From: Hydrogenophaga sp.
Lineage (GTDB): Bacteria > Pseudomonadota > Gammaproteobacteria > Burkholderiales > Burkholderiaceae_C
DNA: 13,740 bases
NCBI GenBank assembly: GCA_011390855.1
Contig: JAABRN010000026.1
Span: 1 to 13,740 of the forward strand
Direction of reading: 5' to 3'
The position numbers and the translations under genes are program-made. Each line of letters opens with the position of its first letter. Position 1 is the stretch's first letter. Under the pieces are notes generated by a model. The model did no database searches, was not told the origin of the DNA, and worked only from the letters and a program-made list of their open reading frames with translations. Below, piece after piece: positions 1-8,319 of this stretch.

Positions 1-714
1 GGCCGAGCCCATGGCACGGCCTGCGAGTTCGTGTGCCTTCCCCAGCAACAGGCCGTGCCACTGCCGGACAACGTGAGCGACGAGGTAGGCGCCTGTCTGG
101 GCATTCCGGCACTCACCGCCATGCACGCGGTGTCCATGGACGGTGGTGTGACGGGCAAGACCGTGCTTGTTGCTGGTGGCGCGGGCGCCGTGGGGCATTA
201 CGCCGTCCAGATGGCTGGTCTCATGGGTGCGGCGCGGGTCATCACCACGGTGAGTTCCGCTCAGAAAGCCCAACTGGCCCGGGCCGCCGGTGCGGATGAC
301 GTGGTGAATTACAAGACGGAGCCGTTGGTGGAGCGTGTCGCAGAAATCACCCACGGCCAGGGCGTGGACCGCATCATTGAGCTCGACTTTGCTGCCAACG
401 CCGCTGCCAATCTGGACATGCTCAAGGCCAATAGCGAGTGCGTGGTTTACGGCAGCGGCCCCAACCCCATCCAGCTACCGTTCTACCCGCTCATAGGCAA
501 GAACCTGCAACTCAAGTTCTTCATCGTCTACCACCTCACCCCCACCGACCGTTCCCGCGCCGAAGCCACGCTCACGCGCTTGCTGCGTCGGGACATGTTG
601 CAACACAACATCGCGGAACGATTGGCTTTTTCAGATGCTGCTGTGGCGCATGAAAAGGTGGAAAGCGGTCAGACCATGGGGAATGTGGTGCTGCGCGTTG
701 GCCCCGGGCAGTGA
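1..714 (+). CDS. NADPH:quinone reductase, MDR superfamily (5' end missing)
   Basis: Partial gene: the frame is open from base 1, so the true start lies outside the window and 237 codons are visible. The protein is a medium-chain dehydrogenase/reductase of the quinone oxidoreductase branch, which reduces quinones or activated alkenes with NADPH in the cytoplasm. Visible marks are the end of the catalytic N-terminal domain (GTACEFVCLP, LPDNVSDEVGACLGIPALTA) and the Rossmann nucleotide-binding loop AGGAGAVGHYAVQ near 170-210, followed by ARAAGADDVVNY and GVDRIIELDFAANAAANL, all typical of the family. No cysteine cluster for structural zinc is visible in this part. The protein ends LRVGPGQ at a TGA. 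It stands alone on this strand; 715-864 has no clear terminator. Substrate unknown. Confidence 0.9.
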   Translation, partial: GRAHGTACEFVCLPQQQAVPLPDNVSDEVGACLGIPALTAMHAVSMDGGVTGKTVLVAGGAGAVGHYAVQMAGLMGAARVITTVSSAQKAQLARAAGADDVVNYKTEPLVERVAEITHGQGVDRIIELDFAANAAANLDMLKANSECVVYGSGPNPIQLPFYPLIGKNLQLKFFIVYHLTPTDRSRAEATLTRLLRRDMLQHNIAERLAFSDAAVAHEKVESGQTMGNVVLRVGPGQ

Positions 715-864
715 TGCGCCGGCCATTCCCTGAAACATGCGTGGCCAGAGCCCTTGACCCCGGAGGCGAGCCAGCTTTGCGCGGCATCAGAAATGCCCGG
801 CGGGGAGACGGATAGCCATGTGCCCATTTTTGGGCAGCAAGATGGCTTGAGAATGCGAGTGGTT

Positions 865-941
865 TGGCCTGCCCGGAGGGACTCGAACCCCCGACCTGCT
901 GCTTAGAAGGCAGCTGCTCTATCCAGTTGAGCTACGGGCAG
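865..941 (-). tRNA. tRNA-Arg (anticodon TCT)
   Basis: The minus strand folds as a complete cloverleaf. The acceptor stem is CTGCCCG/CGGGCAG. The D arm is GCTCAACTGGATAGAGC. The anticodon arm GCTGC-CTTCTAA-GCAGC carries anticodon TCT (reads AGA, and probably AGG). The T arm is GGGGG-TTCGAGT-CCCTC. Discriminator G and an encoded CCA follow (865-867). It decodes rare Arg codons in a G+C-rich genome. It lies downstream of tRNA-Pro on the same strand, only 17 nt after a terminator-like hairpin. Confidence 0.96.
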
Positions 942-958
942 ACAGGGTGATTTGATAC

Positions 959-992
959 AAAAAAGGCCCACACTGTGGGCCTTTTTGTTTTT
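959..992. terminator. Strong bidirectional terminator-like hairpin between the two tRNAs
   Basis: The stem GGCCCAC (965-971) pairs perfectly with GTGGGCC (975-981) around the 3-nt loop ACT. It is flanked by six A (959-964) and by TTTTTGTTTTT (982-992), so a U-tract follows the stem in either direction. Reading leftwards it would end transcripts from tRNA-Pro; reading rightwards it could end the reductase transcript. It sits 17 nt before the mature 5' end of tRNA-Arg. Confidence 0.8.
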
Positions 993-997
993 ATGAA

Positions 998-1074
998 TGG
1001 TCGGAGCGGCGGGATTCGAACTCGCGACCCTCTGCTCCCAAAGCAGATGCGCTACCAGGCTGCGCTACGCTCCG
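998..1074 (-). tRNA. tRNA-Pro (anticodon TGG)
   Basis: Complete cloverleaf on the minus strand. The acceptor stem is CGGAGCG/CGCTCCG. The D arm is GCGCAGCCTGGTAGCGC. The anticodon arm TCTGC-TTTGGGA-GCAGA carries anticodon TGG. The T loop is TTCGAAT. Discriminator A and an encoded CCA follow (998-1000). The TGG tRNA can read all four CCN proline codons by wobble. It is followed closely by a terminator-like hairpin and then tRNA-Arg on the same strand. Confidence 0.97.
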
Positions 1075-1086
1075 ACTAAGCTTCGA

Positions 1087-1092
1087 ATTGTA
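1087..1092 (-). promoter_or_regulatory. Candidate -10 element of the tRNA-Pro promoter
   Basis: Read on the minus strand this is TACAAT, a good sigma-70 -10 hexamer, ending 12 nt before the mature tRNA-Pro 5' end at 1074. That would give a 5' leader of only about 5-8 nt. No convincing -35 hexamer sits at 16-18 nt spacing (sequence there is close to CCAGAA), so the call rests on position and the -10 alone. Confidence 0.4.
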
Positions 1093-1131
1093 CCCTGTGA
1101 ATCGACCGGTTCTGGGCCAGCCTGCATTTGC

Positions 1132-1836
1132 TCAGCGTTTTTTGTACTGTGCTTGTCCGAACAAGGCGTCGCGGGCCTTGTCATCGGTCAGCGGTTTGCG
1201 TGCTTCGGCCAGCACAGCCACGCCACGTTGCACCGCCGGGCGAGCGTTGACGCGATCGAACCAGTCCTTCAAGTACGGGTAGTCCGCCCAGTCGATGCCC
1301 TGGTTCTGCCAGCTTCTGAGCCACGGGAAGATGGCAATGTCAGCCACTGAATACTGCTTGCCCGCAATAAAGGGGTGTTTGGACACCTGCGTGTTCATCA
1401 CGCCATACAGGCGTTTGGCTTCGTTGGTGTAGCGGTTGTAAGCGTATTCAATCTTCTCTGGCGCGTATATGCGGAAGTGGTGTGCCTGCCCGAGCATCGG
1501 GCCCACGCCACCCATCTGGAACATCAGCCACTGCAGCACCTCAAACTTCTGTCGGTCGGACTTTGGCAGAAACTTACCGGCCTTTGACGCCAGGTACAGA
1601 AGGATCGCGCCCGATTCGAACAGACTGATCGGTTTTCCATCGGGTCCGTGGGGATCCACAAGGGCAGGGATCTTGTTGTTCGGGCTGATCTTCAGGAAAT
1701 CGGGTTGAAACTGATCGCCCTGGCCGATGTTGACGGCGTGGACTTGCCAGTCGCGCCCCAGGCGCCAGCCGCATTCTTCCAGCATGATGTGCACTTTGTG
1801 CCCATTGGGCGTGGGCCAGGAATAGACGTCAATCAT
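1132..1836 (-). CDS. yfcG: YfcG-like glutathione S-transferase / disulfide-bond reductase
   Basis: 234 residues, cytoplasmic. The N-terminal thioredoxin-fold domain (about 1-85) carries the Nu-class signature PTPNGHKV (8-15), SPNNKIPALVD (51-61, with the cis-Pro that binds glutathione) and SLFESGAILLYL (71-82, the Glu-Ser that contacts the glutathione gamma-Glu). The all-helical C-terminal domain has GGVGPMLGQAHHF (109-121) and YSVADIAIFPW (162-172). These motifs match E. coli YfcG closely in order and spacing. YfcG uses two glutathione molecules as disulfide-bond reductase without a catalytic cysteine, acting through Thr/Asn near the N-terminus (T9, N11 here). The ATG at 1836 is the natural family start, though no good ribosome binding site precedes it. 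The gene is divergent from the 221-residue gene and reads toward tRNA-Pro. Confidence 0.95.
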   Translation of the reverse strand: MIDVYSWPTPNGHKVHIMLEECGWRLGRDWQVHAVNIGQGDQFQPDFLKISPNNKIPALVDPHGPDGKPISLFESGAILLYLASKAGKFLPKSDRQKFEVLQWLMFQMGGVGPMLGQAHHFRIYAPEKIEYAYNRYTNEAKRLYGVMNTQVSKHPFIAGKQYSVADIAIFPWLRSWQNQGIDWADYPYLKDWFDRVNARPAVQRGVAVLAEARKPLTDDKARDALFGQAQYKKR

Positions 1837-1902
1837 GTCGGTAGTGGTTCAAGTGGTTGGGAATGAACATAATGACCGGACTCTACGAGATTTCACCGTC
1901 AC

Positions 1903-2568
1903 ATGTTTGAACGTCTGAAGAACGCCTTGTCCGCCCGGCGGGCCTCCATCCCTGACAACGAGGAGTTGCACCAATGGGCCATGGAAAGAATGCTGGCCCA
2001 CCTCCCGCGCAAGCACGGCGGTTATGCCATGGCCGGTCAGTGGATGGATCGTCAGTTCCGGGCTGAATGTGCTCCATCGGCACGCAGCTACATTGAAGGT
2101 TTCGAGTTCAAGGCCAAAGCCGAGCTGGGGCTCACGCACGAAGTACACCTGATCTTGATGAACCGGCCGCTCAAGCGAACGTTTGAAGCGCAGGCGAACA
2201 GCCTGTACGAGAACGTCACCGATGGTTTGCAGACCAGTGCGAAGCAATTGCCGGAAGAGGTGCGGTGGTTGTCCATGTACCGCGACGCCGGCTGGCCGGG
2301 GCCGGACGACAGCTTCTGGGCGCGCTACGCCGTGCTCACCGATGCCCCGGAAATCGCACGCCACTGCCTGGATGAGCAGACCATTGAACTGCTCATGCAC
2401 TGGCCAGAAGAGGTGAACGAGCGCACGCCCATGTTGTTCATGCTGATGCGGGGCAATACCTATCTGCGAATGCAGATCGACCACCCGGCCGACAGCGAAT
2501 CAGCGCTTCACGCGCTGGATGTTTTTGAACACTTCAGTGCCCGGGCCATCAAGAAGCTCGAGCGCTGA
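1903..2568 (+). CDS. Conserved-looking hypothetical protein, 221 residues
   Basis: I do not recognise the family. The protein is soluble: no signal peptide and no membrane segment. The middle is rich in Trp, Met and acidic residues, notably LPEEVRWLSMYRDAGWPGPD (116-135) and HWPEEVNERTPMLFMLMRGNTYLRM (166-190). A helical N-terminus has QWAMERMLAHLP (24-35). The C-terminus ends in basic AIKKLER. Codon use fits the neighbours and the frame is far longer than any competing one here, so I take it as real. The start ATG at 1903 has no strong Shine-Dalgarno. It diverges from yfcG across 66 bases and converges with the acyl-CoA dehydrogenase gene, whose stop lies 18 bases away. Function unknown. Confidence 0.8.
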   Translation: MFERLKNALSARRASIPDNEELHQWAMERMLAHLPRKHGGYAMAGQWMDRQFRAECAPSARSYIEGFEFKAKAELGLTHEVHLILMNRPLKRTFEAQANSLYENVTDGLQTSAKQLPEEVRWLSMYRDAGWPGPDDSFWARYAVLTDAPEIARHCLDEQTIELLMHWPEEVNERTPMLFMLMRGNTYLRMQIDHPADSESALHALDVFEHFSARAIKKLER

Positions 2569-2574
2569 AGTGTT

Positions 2575-2586
2575 TGAACAGCGTGT

Positions 2587-2589
<3 letters not shown>
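2575..2589. terminator. Possible hairpin between convergent genes
   Basis: TGAACA (2575-2580) pairs with TGTTCA (2584-2589) around loop GCG in the narrow gap between two convergent stop codons, overlapping the stop of the acyl-CoA dehydrogenase gene. There is no U-tract on either side, so as an intrinsic terminator it is weak. Confidence 0.25.
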
Positions 2590-3846
<1,257 letters not shown>

Positions 3847-3886
3847 CGGGTCTCCTGTGGGTGTGTATGAGGGGGACGATTGGCAA

Positions 3887-4972
3887 TCAGGCGGCGCTTG
3901 CAAAGCGCCAGGCCAGTTCGGCCATGGGACGCGCGCCCGCAGCCGAACTGACGGCCTGCGGGCTCGAAGCGGTGCCGGCTTCGACCCGCTTGGCTATGCC
4001 TTGCAGAATCGCCGCGAGGCGGAACATGTTGTAGGCCAGATAGAAATTCCAGTCGGCCTTTAGCTGGTCGGGTGTGGCAAACCCGGTGCGCTCGCAGTAG
4101 CGGGCGATGTAGGCGTCTTCCCTTGGAATGCCCAGGGCGTCCACATCGAGTCCGCCAATGCCACGGAACGAGCCGGGTGGAATGTGCCAGGACATGCAGT
4201 GGTAGCTGAAGTCGGCCAGCGGGTGTCCCAGCGTGGACAGCTCCCAGTCGAGCACGGCCAGCACACGTGGCTCTGTCTCGTGAAACATCAGGTTGTCGAG
4301 CCGGTAGTCGCCATGCACGATCGACACCATGCTTTCGTCGCGCGCCATCGCAGGAATGTTCTGCGGCAGCCATTCCATGAGCCGGTCCATCTCGGGGATG
4401 GCCTGGGTGATCGACGCCACGTATTGCTTGCTCCAGCGCCCGATCTGACGTTCGAAGTAATTGCCTGGTTTGCCATAGCCGTCAAGCCCCACTGCTGACG
4501 GTTTCACCGAGTGCAGAGCGGCCATCACCCGGTTCATTTCGTCGTAGATGGCGCCACGCTGGTCGCGTGCCAGTTCGGGTAGCGACTGATCCCACATCAC
4601 CCGACCGTCCACGCATTCCATCACGTAGAAAGCGCGACCGATGATCGCTTCGTCCTCACAGAGCACGTGCATTTTGGCCACGGGCACACCGGTGTCTTGC
4701 AAAGCGCTCATGACCCGGAACTCGCGTTCGATGGCGTGTGCCGAAGGCAACAGCTTGGCAACCGGCCCAGGCTTGGCGCGCATCACGTAGGCGCGCTCGG
4801 GGGTGATGAGTTTGTAGGTTGGGTTGGACTGCCCGCCCTTGAACATTTCCACCTGCATCGGGCCGGCAAAGCCTGGCAGGTGGACATTCAGCCAGTCTTG
4901 CAGCGCGGCTTCGTTGAAAGCGTGCTGGTCTGAAACGGGCCGGGTGCCGACGAAGTTTTTGTTGATGCTCAT
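3887..4972 (-). CDS. APH-family phosphotransferase (ACAD10/11 kinase-type)
   Basis: 361 residues, cytoplasmic, protein-kinase-like fold of the aminoglycoside/choline kinase superfamily. The ATP loop is [12 protein letters not shown] (44-55), the likely ATP-contacting Lys is in MRAKPGP (64-70), the catalytic loop is [11 protein letters not shown] (220-230; Asp222 base, Asn227 metal) and the second metal site is LDWE (241-244; Asp242). Antibiotic resistance is unlikely. Stand-alone proteins of this group sit beside acyl-CoA dehydrogenases and correspond to the N-terminal domain of vertebrate ACAD10/ACAD11; the Pseudomonas putida kinase LvaA in levulinic acid catabolism belongs to the same superfamily. 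Inferred role: phosphorylating the hydroxyl of a 4-hydroxyacyl-CoA before the dehydrogenase acts. The ribosome binding site is weak. Confidence 0.92.
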   Translation of the reverse strand: MSINKNFVGTRPVSDQHAFNEAALQDWLNVHLPGFAGPMQVEMFKGGQSNPTYKLITPERAYVMRAKPGPVAKLLPSAHAIEREFRVMSALQDTGVPVAKMHVLCEDEAIIGRAFYVMECVDGRVMWDQSLPELARDQRGAIYDEMNRVMAALHSVKPSAVGLDGYGKPGNYFERQIGRWSKQYVASITQAIPEMDRLMEWLPQNIPAMARDESMVSIVHGDYRLDNLMFHETEPRVLAVLDWELSTLGHPLADFSYHCMSWHIPPGSFRGIGGLDVDALGIPREDAYIARYCERTGFATPDQLKADWNFYLAYNMFRLAAILQGIAKRVEAGTASSPQAVSSAAGARPMAELAWRFASAA

Positions 4973-5057
4973 GCTCGATGCCCAGTGGTGGCTGTCAGGT
5001 CGGTTGCGCCTGGCTGGGCACGAGTGCCATGGGGCACGTCGCCCCGCGCATCACCGG

Positions 5058-5777
5058 TCAGGATTCGGCTTCGGCAATGCGCATGAGCATTTCCCGGTTG
5101 CGAACCACCAGCCCGCCTTGTTCGATGCGGATCGCGTCTTCGCGCTCCATCGACTTGAGTTCCTGGTTCACGCGTTGCCTGGACGCGCCGAGCAACTGGG
5201 CCAGCTCTTCCTGCGCCAATTGCAGCCCGATGCGCGTCTCGTTGCCATCGTTCAGGCAGGGCACGCCGTAGCTGCGCACCAGGTGCAGCAGTTGCTTGGC
5301 CAGCCGTGCGCGCAAGGGCAGGGTGTTCAGGTCTTCCACCAGCCCGAACAGCGTGCGGATGCGCCGAGCCTGCAGGCGCATCAACGCTTCGTACAGCTCC
5401 ACGTGCGTGTTGAGAATTTTCTGGAAGTCGGTGCGGGCTACGCAGAGCAGTGTGGTGGGCCCATGTGCATACGCATCGTGCGTGCGCTGATCGCCGTCGA
5501 ACATCGCCACATCGCCAAACCAGACGCCCGGCTCCACATAGGTCAGGGTGATCTGTTTGCCCGAGAGTGATGTGGAACTGACGCGCACCGCACCTTTGGC
5601 CACAGCCGACCATTCGGTGGGCGGATCGCCTCTGGCGACGATGAGGTCGCCATCCTTGAATCGCTTGACGTGGGCGCATCGGAGTATGTCGTGTCGCAGG
5701 GAGGGGGAAAGAGAACTGAACCAGCGACCACTGTTGATCGCCTCGCGTTCTTCCATTGTCAGAATCGGTTCGTCCAT
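5058..5777 (-). CDS. Crp/Fnr-family transcriptional regulator
   Basis: 239 residues from the ATG at 5777 (MDEPILTMEE). The frame continues upstream to 5858, but those residues do not look like family sequence. The N-terminal cyclic-nucleotide-binding beta-barrel spans about 17-120 (FKDGDLIVARGDPPTEWSAV, then VEPGVWFGDVAMFDGDQRTH at 81-100). A long dimerisation helix follows (about 125-160), then a winged helix-turn-helix with LAQEELAQLLGASRQRVNQEL (187-207) and a wing GGLVVRN. The usual cAMP signature GE...RSA is altered to GD...RTHDA, so the ligand is uncertain. No N-terminal cysteine cluster of FNR is present, so it is not an iron-sulfur oxygen sensor. It lies inside the catabolic block, 139 nt after the crotonase gene and 85 nt before the kinase gene, and is a good candidate for its local regulator. 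Confidence 0.9.
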   Translation of the reverse strand: MDEPILTMEEREAINSGRWFSSLSPSLRHDILRCAHVKRFKDGDLIVARGDPPTEWSAVAKGAVRVSSTSLSGKQITLTYVEPGVWFGDVAMFDGDQRTHDAYAHGPTTLLCVARTDFQKILNTHVELYEALMRLQARRIRTLFGLVEDLNTLPLRARLAKQLLHLVRSYGVPCLNDGNETRIGLQLAQEELAQLLGASRQRVNQELKSMEREDAIRIEQGGLVVRNREMLMRIAEAES

Positions 5778-5916
5778 TGGCTGTCTTATGAGTGACTGAA
5801 AGTGTCTGGATTGTCGCCACAGGGACCGGGGCTGCGCATCAGGGAATGCGCGAGCCACTGTCCCTCAGGCGTCGGTGGGTGCGTACGTATCGTGCATGAG
5901 CACCCGCAATCGGGTC

Positions 5917-6696
5917 TCAGCGGTAGCGAGCCGGGCGCTTTTCCAGGAATGCGGCAATACCCTCGCCCGCGTTGCCATGGTGCAGGTTGCGCACGAAATG
6001 ATCGCGCTCTGCGCCCAGCTGGGTGTGCAGCGAGCCGGTGGGCGCGTCGTTGGCCAGCTCCTTGATGCTGGCCAGTGCATTGGGAGCCTTCGCATTGAGC
6101 TTGTCAGCCAGCGTGAGTGCATCGTTCAATGCCTCACCCTGGCTGCACACCTGGGTGATCACGCCCAGTGCGTGCAGGCGTTGGGCATCGATGCGTTCGC
6201 CTGCGAGCATCAGCTGCATGGCCGTGGCCCTGGGCATGGCGCGCATCAGACTCCAGGTGGCGCCGCCGTCAGGTGACAGGCCCACGTTGCAATACGCCAT
6301 CACAAACACGCTGTTGTTGGCCGCCGTGACCAGATCACAGGCCAGCGCCAGCGAAAAACCTGCGCCAGCACACGAGCCTTCAACGGCAGCAATCACAGGC
6401 TTGGGGAACGCCCGGATGGTCTCGATCCAGTTGTGCAGGCCTTCGATGCTTTGGGCCTGCACTTCGGGTGCTTGCTGCCGGTTGGACAGCAGGCGCTGCA
6501 GATTGCCACCCGCACAGAAATGGCTGCCTTCGCCCGTGATGACGACGCTTCGTATGTCGTCGTTGCCTTCGGCTACGTTCAGCGCCTCGACGCCTGCTGC
6601 GTACATCTCCGGGCCCAGCGCGTTGCGGTGTTCCGGGTTGCTCAGGGTGAGCACCATGGTCTGACCATGGCTGTGGCTTTTGAGGGTGGCTGTCAT
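5917..6696 (-). CDS. Enoyl-CoA hydratase/isomerase family protein (crotonase fold, atypical active site)
   Basis: 259 residues, the usual crotonase length. The CoA oxyanion-hole segments are present: SHFCAGGNLQRL (58-69) and VEGSCAGAGFSLALACDLV (105-123). Aligned by eye on mitochondrial hydratase (GGGCEL and QPE), the two catalytic glutamates are replaced by Ser115 and Tyr135. An Asp remains at 143 in GLSPDGGATW, the place where PaaG-type isomerases keep theirs. So the protein is more likely an isomerase or ring-opening enzyme (PaaG or 'alternative' oxepin-CoA hydrolase-like) than a classic hydratase. It follows the 3-hydroxyacyl-CoA dehydrogenase by 27 nt and is almost certainly co-transcribed with it. 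No clear Shine-Dalgarno precedes the ATG, which suggests translation coupled to the gene before. Confidence 0.93.
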   Translation of the reverse strand: MTATLKSHSHGQTMVLTLSNPEHRNALGPEMYAAGVEALNVAEGNDDIRSVVITGEGSHFCAGGNLQRLLSNRQQAPEVQAQSIEGLHNWIETIRAFPKPVIAAVEGSCAGAGFSLALACDLVTAANNSVFVMAYCNVGLSPDGGATWSLMRAMPRATAMQLMLAGERIDAQRLHALGVITQVCSQGEALNDALTLADKLNAKAPNALASIKELANDAPTGSLHTQLGAERDHFVRNLHHGNAGEGIAAFLEKRPARYR

Positions 6697-6723
6697 GTGC
6701 GCAGTTGTGGTGGTGGTCGGGCT

Positions 6724-8244
6724 TCAGATTTCTTCGTGCGCGAGGCTCAAGCCCAGCGCGCCGCGCCGACGCAGCCATGGCGAAGGGCGGTAGCGGGGGT
6801 CACCGTACACCGTCTGGAGGTTGAACAGGATCTCCAGCAGGTTGGTCGGGCCTATGCGGTCGCCCATGGCCAGCGGCCCCATGGGGTAGCCCAGTCCCAG
6901 CGTGACGGCCACGTCCAGATCGGCCGGGGTGCAAATGCCTTGCTGACACATGTCGGCAGCAATGTTCACGATAGTGGCCACCACCCGCTGCGAGACAAAG
7001 CCACCGCTGTCACGCACCACGCTCACGGCCTTGCCATCAAGGGCAAACAGGGCGTGCGCCGCGTCGCGCATGTCGGCGCGGGTGGCCGGGTTCGTGGCGA
7101 GCACGCGGCGCTTGGTGGCACCATCTTCCAGCATCATGTCGATGCCCAGGGTGCGGGTGGAATCCAGGCGCTCCACAGCCGCGATGGTGGTGACATCCAG
7201 GCCCAGAGGAGCGACCAGAATCAGGGCTTTCTCAGAGGGTGCGGCACCGGTTTCGATGCTCGCCCCCAGTGTTTTGAGCAACTGGTAGATCTCGGGCCGG
7301 CGCGCCGCTTTGGGCGACACCCACACAGGAGGTAGCGTATCCACCGCTGGGGCTGGAGGCTCCGCAGGCACTTGCGCCACGCCATCCTGGTAGGCGTAGA
7401 AGCCCGCGCCCACCTTCTTGCCCACCACGCCGCCAGCCAGCCGCTGCGCAGTGATCACACTCGGGCGGTAGCGGGGTTCTTCAAAATACTGGTGGTAGAT
7501 GGATTCCATCACCGGATGCGACACATCGAGTGCGGTGAGATCCATCAGCTCAAACGGGCCGAGCTTGAAACCGACCTGGTCTTTGAGGATGCGATCGATG
7601 GTGGCGAAGTCGGCCACCCGCTCGCCGACCACCCGCAATGCCTCGGTTCCGTAGCCGCGCCCTGCGTGATTGACGATAAAGCCCGGCGTGTCTTGTGCCG
7701 ATACCGGTGTATGTCCAAATTGCCTTGCGTAGTCAGAGAGTTGTGTGCAAACAACGGGGTCGGTCTTCAGCCCGGAGATGACTTCGACCACCCGCATGAG
7801 CGGAACCGGATTGAAAAAGTGATAACCCGCGAATTGTTCGGGACGGGTCAAACCGGCGCCAATCGCCGTGACCGAAAGCGACGAGGTGTTGGTTGCGAGC
7901 ACCGCCTCGGCACTCACGATGGCCTCCAGGTCCCGAAACAGGCGCTGTTTGACGTCCAGCTTTTCCACGATGGCCTCGATCACCAGTGCGCAGGGAGCCA
8001 GATCGGCGAGCTTTTCAGCCACTGTCAGCCGTTCCACGCATGCCTGCATGCGTTGGGCGTCCATCTTTCCTTTCTCCACCAATCTTTGCCAGGTTGCCTG
8101 AAGCGCGCCCCGAGCCGACTCGGCGGCACCAGGCTGGACGTCGAACAACACCACGTGGCTTCCGGCCTGAGCTGCCATCTGGGCAATGCCCTGGCCCATG
8201 GCTCCGGTGCCAACTATGCCCGCAGTTTTGAAAATGGCTTGCAT
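6724..8244 (-). CDS. 3-hydroxyacyl-CoA dehydrogenase, PaaH-like with duplicated C-terminal domain
   Basis: 506 residues, oxidising a (3S)-hydroxyacyl-CoA to 3-oxoacyl-CoA with NAD. The Rossmann loop is GIVGTGAMGQGIAQMAA (9-25). Catalytic parts are ATNTSSLS (117-124), YHFFNPVPLM (141-150, His142) and RVVEV (151-155, Glu154). The first C-terminal domain starts TPGFIVNH (186-193). A linker with an atypical central segment follows, then a second C-terminal domain with GGFVSQRVVATIVN (414-427) and LGYPMGPLAMGDRIG (451-465). Length and the C-terminal duplication match E. coli PaaH (3-hydroxyadipyl-CoA dehydrogenase) rather than short-chain FadB-type monomers. No other phenylacetate genes are in view, so the true substrate is open. 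It is the first gene of the minus-strand block. The ATG at 8244 is the natural start but lacks a Shine-Dalgarno. Confidence 0.93.
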   Translation of the reverse strand: MQAIFKTAGIVGTGAMGQGIAQMAAQAGSHVVLFDVQPGAAESARGALQATWQRLVEKGKMDAQRMQACVERLTVAEKLADLAPCALVIEAIVEKLDVKQRLFRDLEAIVSAEAVLATNTSSLSVTAIGAGLTRPEQFAGYHFFNPVPLMRVVEVISGLKTDPVVCTQLSDYARQFGHTPVSAQDTPGFIVNHAGRGYGTEALRVVGERVADFATIDRILKDQVGFKLGPFELMDLTALDVSHPVMESIYHQYFEEPRYRPSVITAQRLAGGVVGKKVGAGFYAYQDGVAQVPAEPPAPAVDTLPPVWVSPKAARRPEIYQLLKTLGASIETGAAPSEKALILVAPLGLDVTTIAAVERLDSTRTLGIDMMLEDGATKRRVLATNPATRADMRDAAHALFALDGKAVSVVRDSGGFVSQRVVATIVNIAADMCQQGICTPADLDVAVTLGLGYPMGPLAMGDRIGPTNLLEILFNLQTVYGDPRYRPSPWLRRRGALGLSLAHEEI

Positions 8245-8319
8245 ATCAAGGTATTAACTCAAGAAGTTCGGTGAGAACCTATGACAGAATGTTCCACCGA
8301 ATAACAAAGGAAAACTGAC

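Noticed and set aside
865..1074. tRNA genes as an integration site for a mobile element
   Set aside because: No integrase, direct repeat of a tRNA 3' end or foreign base composition is visible on either side within the window.
3887..4972. Aminoglycoside resistance gene
   Set aside because: The fold is APH-like, but the GGQSNPTY loop, the neighbouring acyl-CoA dehydrogenase and its place in a catabolic block point to the ACAD10/11 kinase group.
4824..5820. Long open frames on both strands overlapping the Crp-type regulator gene
   Set aside because: They are composition shadows: the minus frame with cNMP and helix-turn-helix motifs explains the region, while the others are Arg/His/Gln-rich without domains.
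6433..8274. Two plus-strand open frames of 300 codons each, opposite the crotonase and 3-hydroxyacyl-CoA dehydrogenase genes
   Set aside because: They are antisense shadows in G+C-rich coding DNA, with low-complexity His/Arg/Gly composition and no recognisable domain.
8245..8319. Sigma-70 promoters for the divergent FimV-like and 3-hydroxyacyl-CoA dehydrogenase genes
   Set aside because: Partial hexamers such as TATGAC and TTGAGT are present, but none has a partner at 16-18 nt spacing, so I do not call them.
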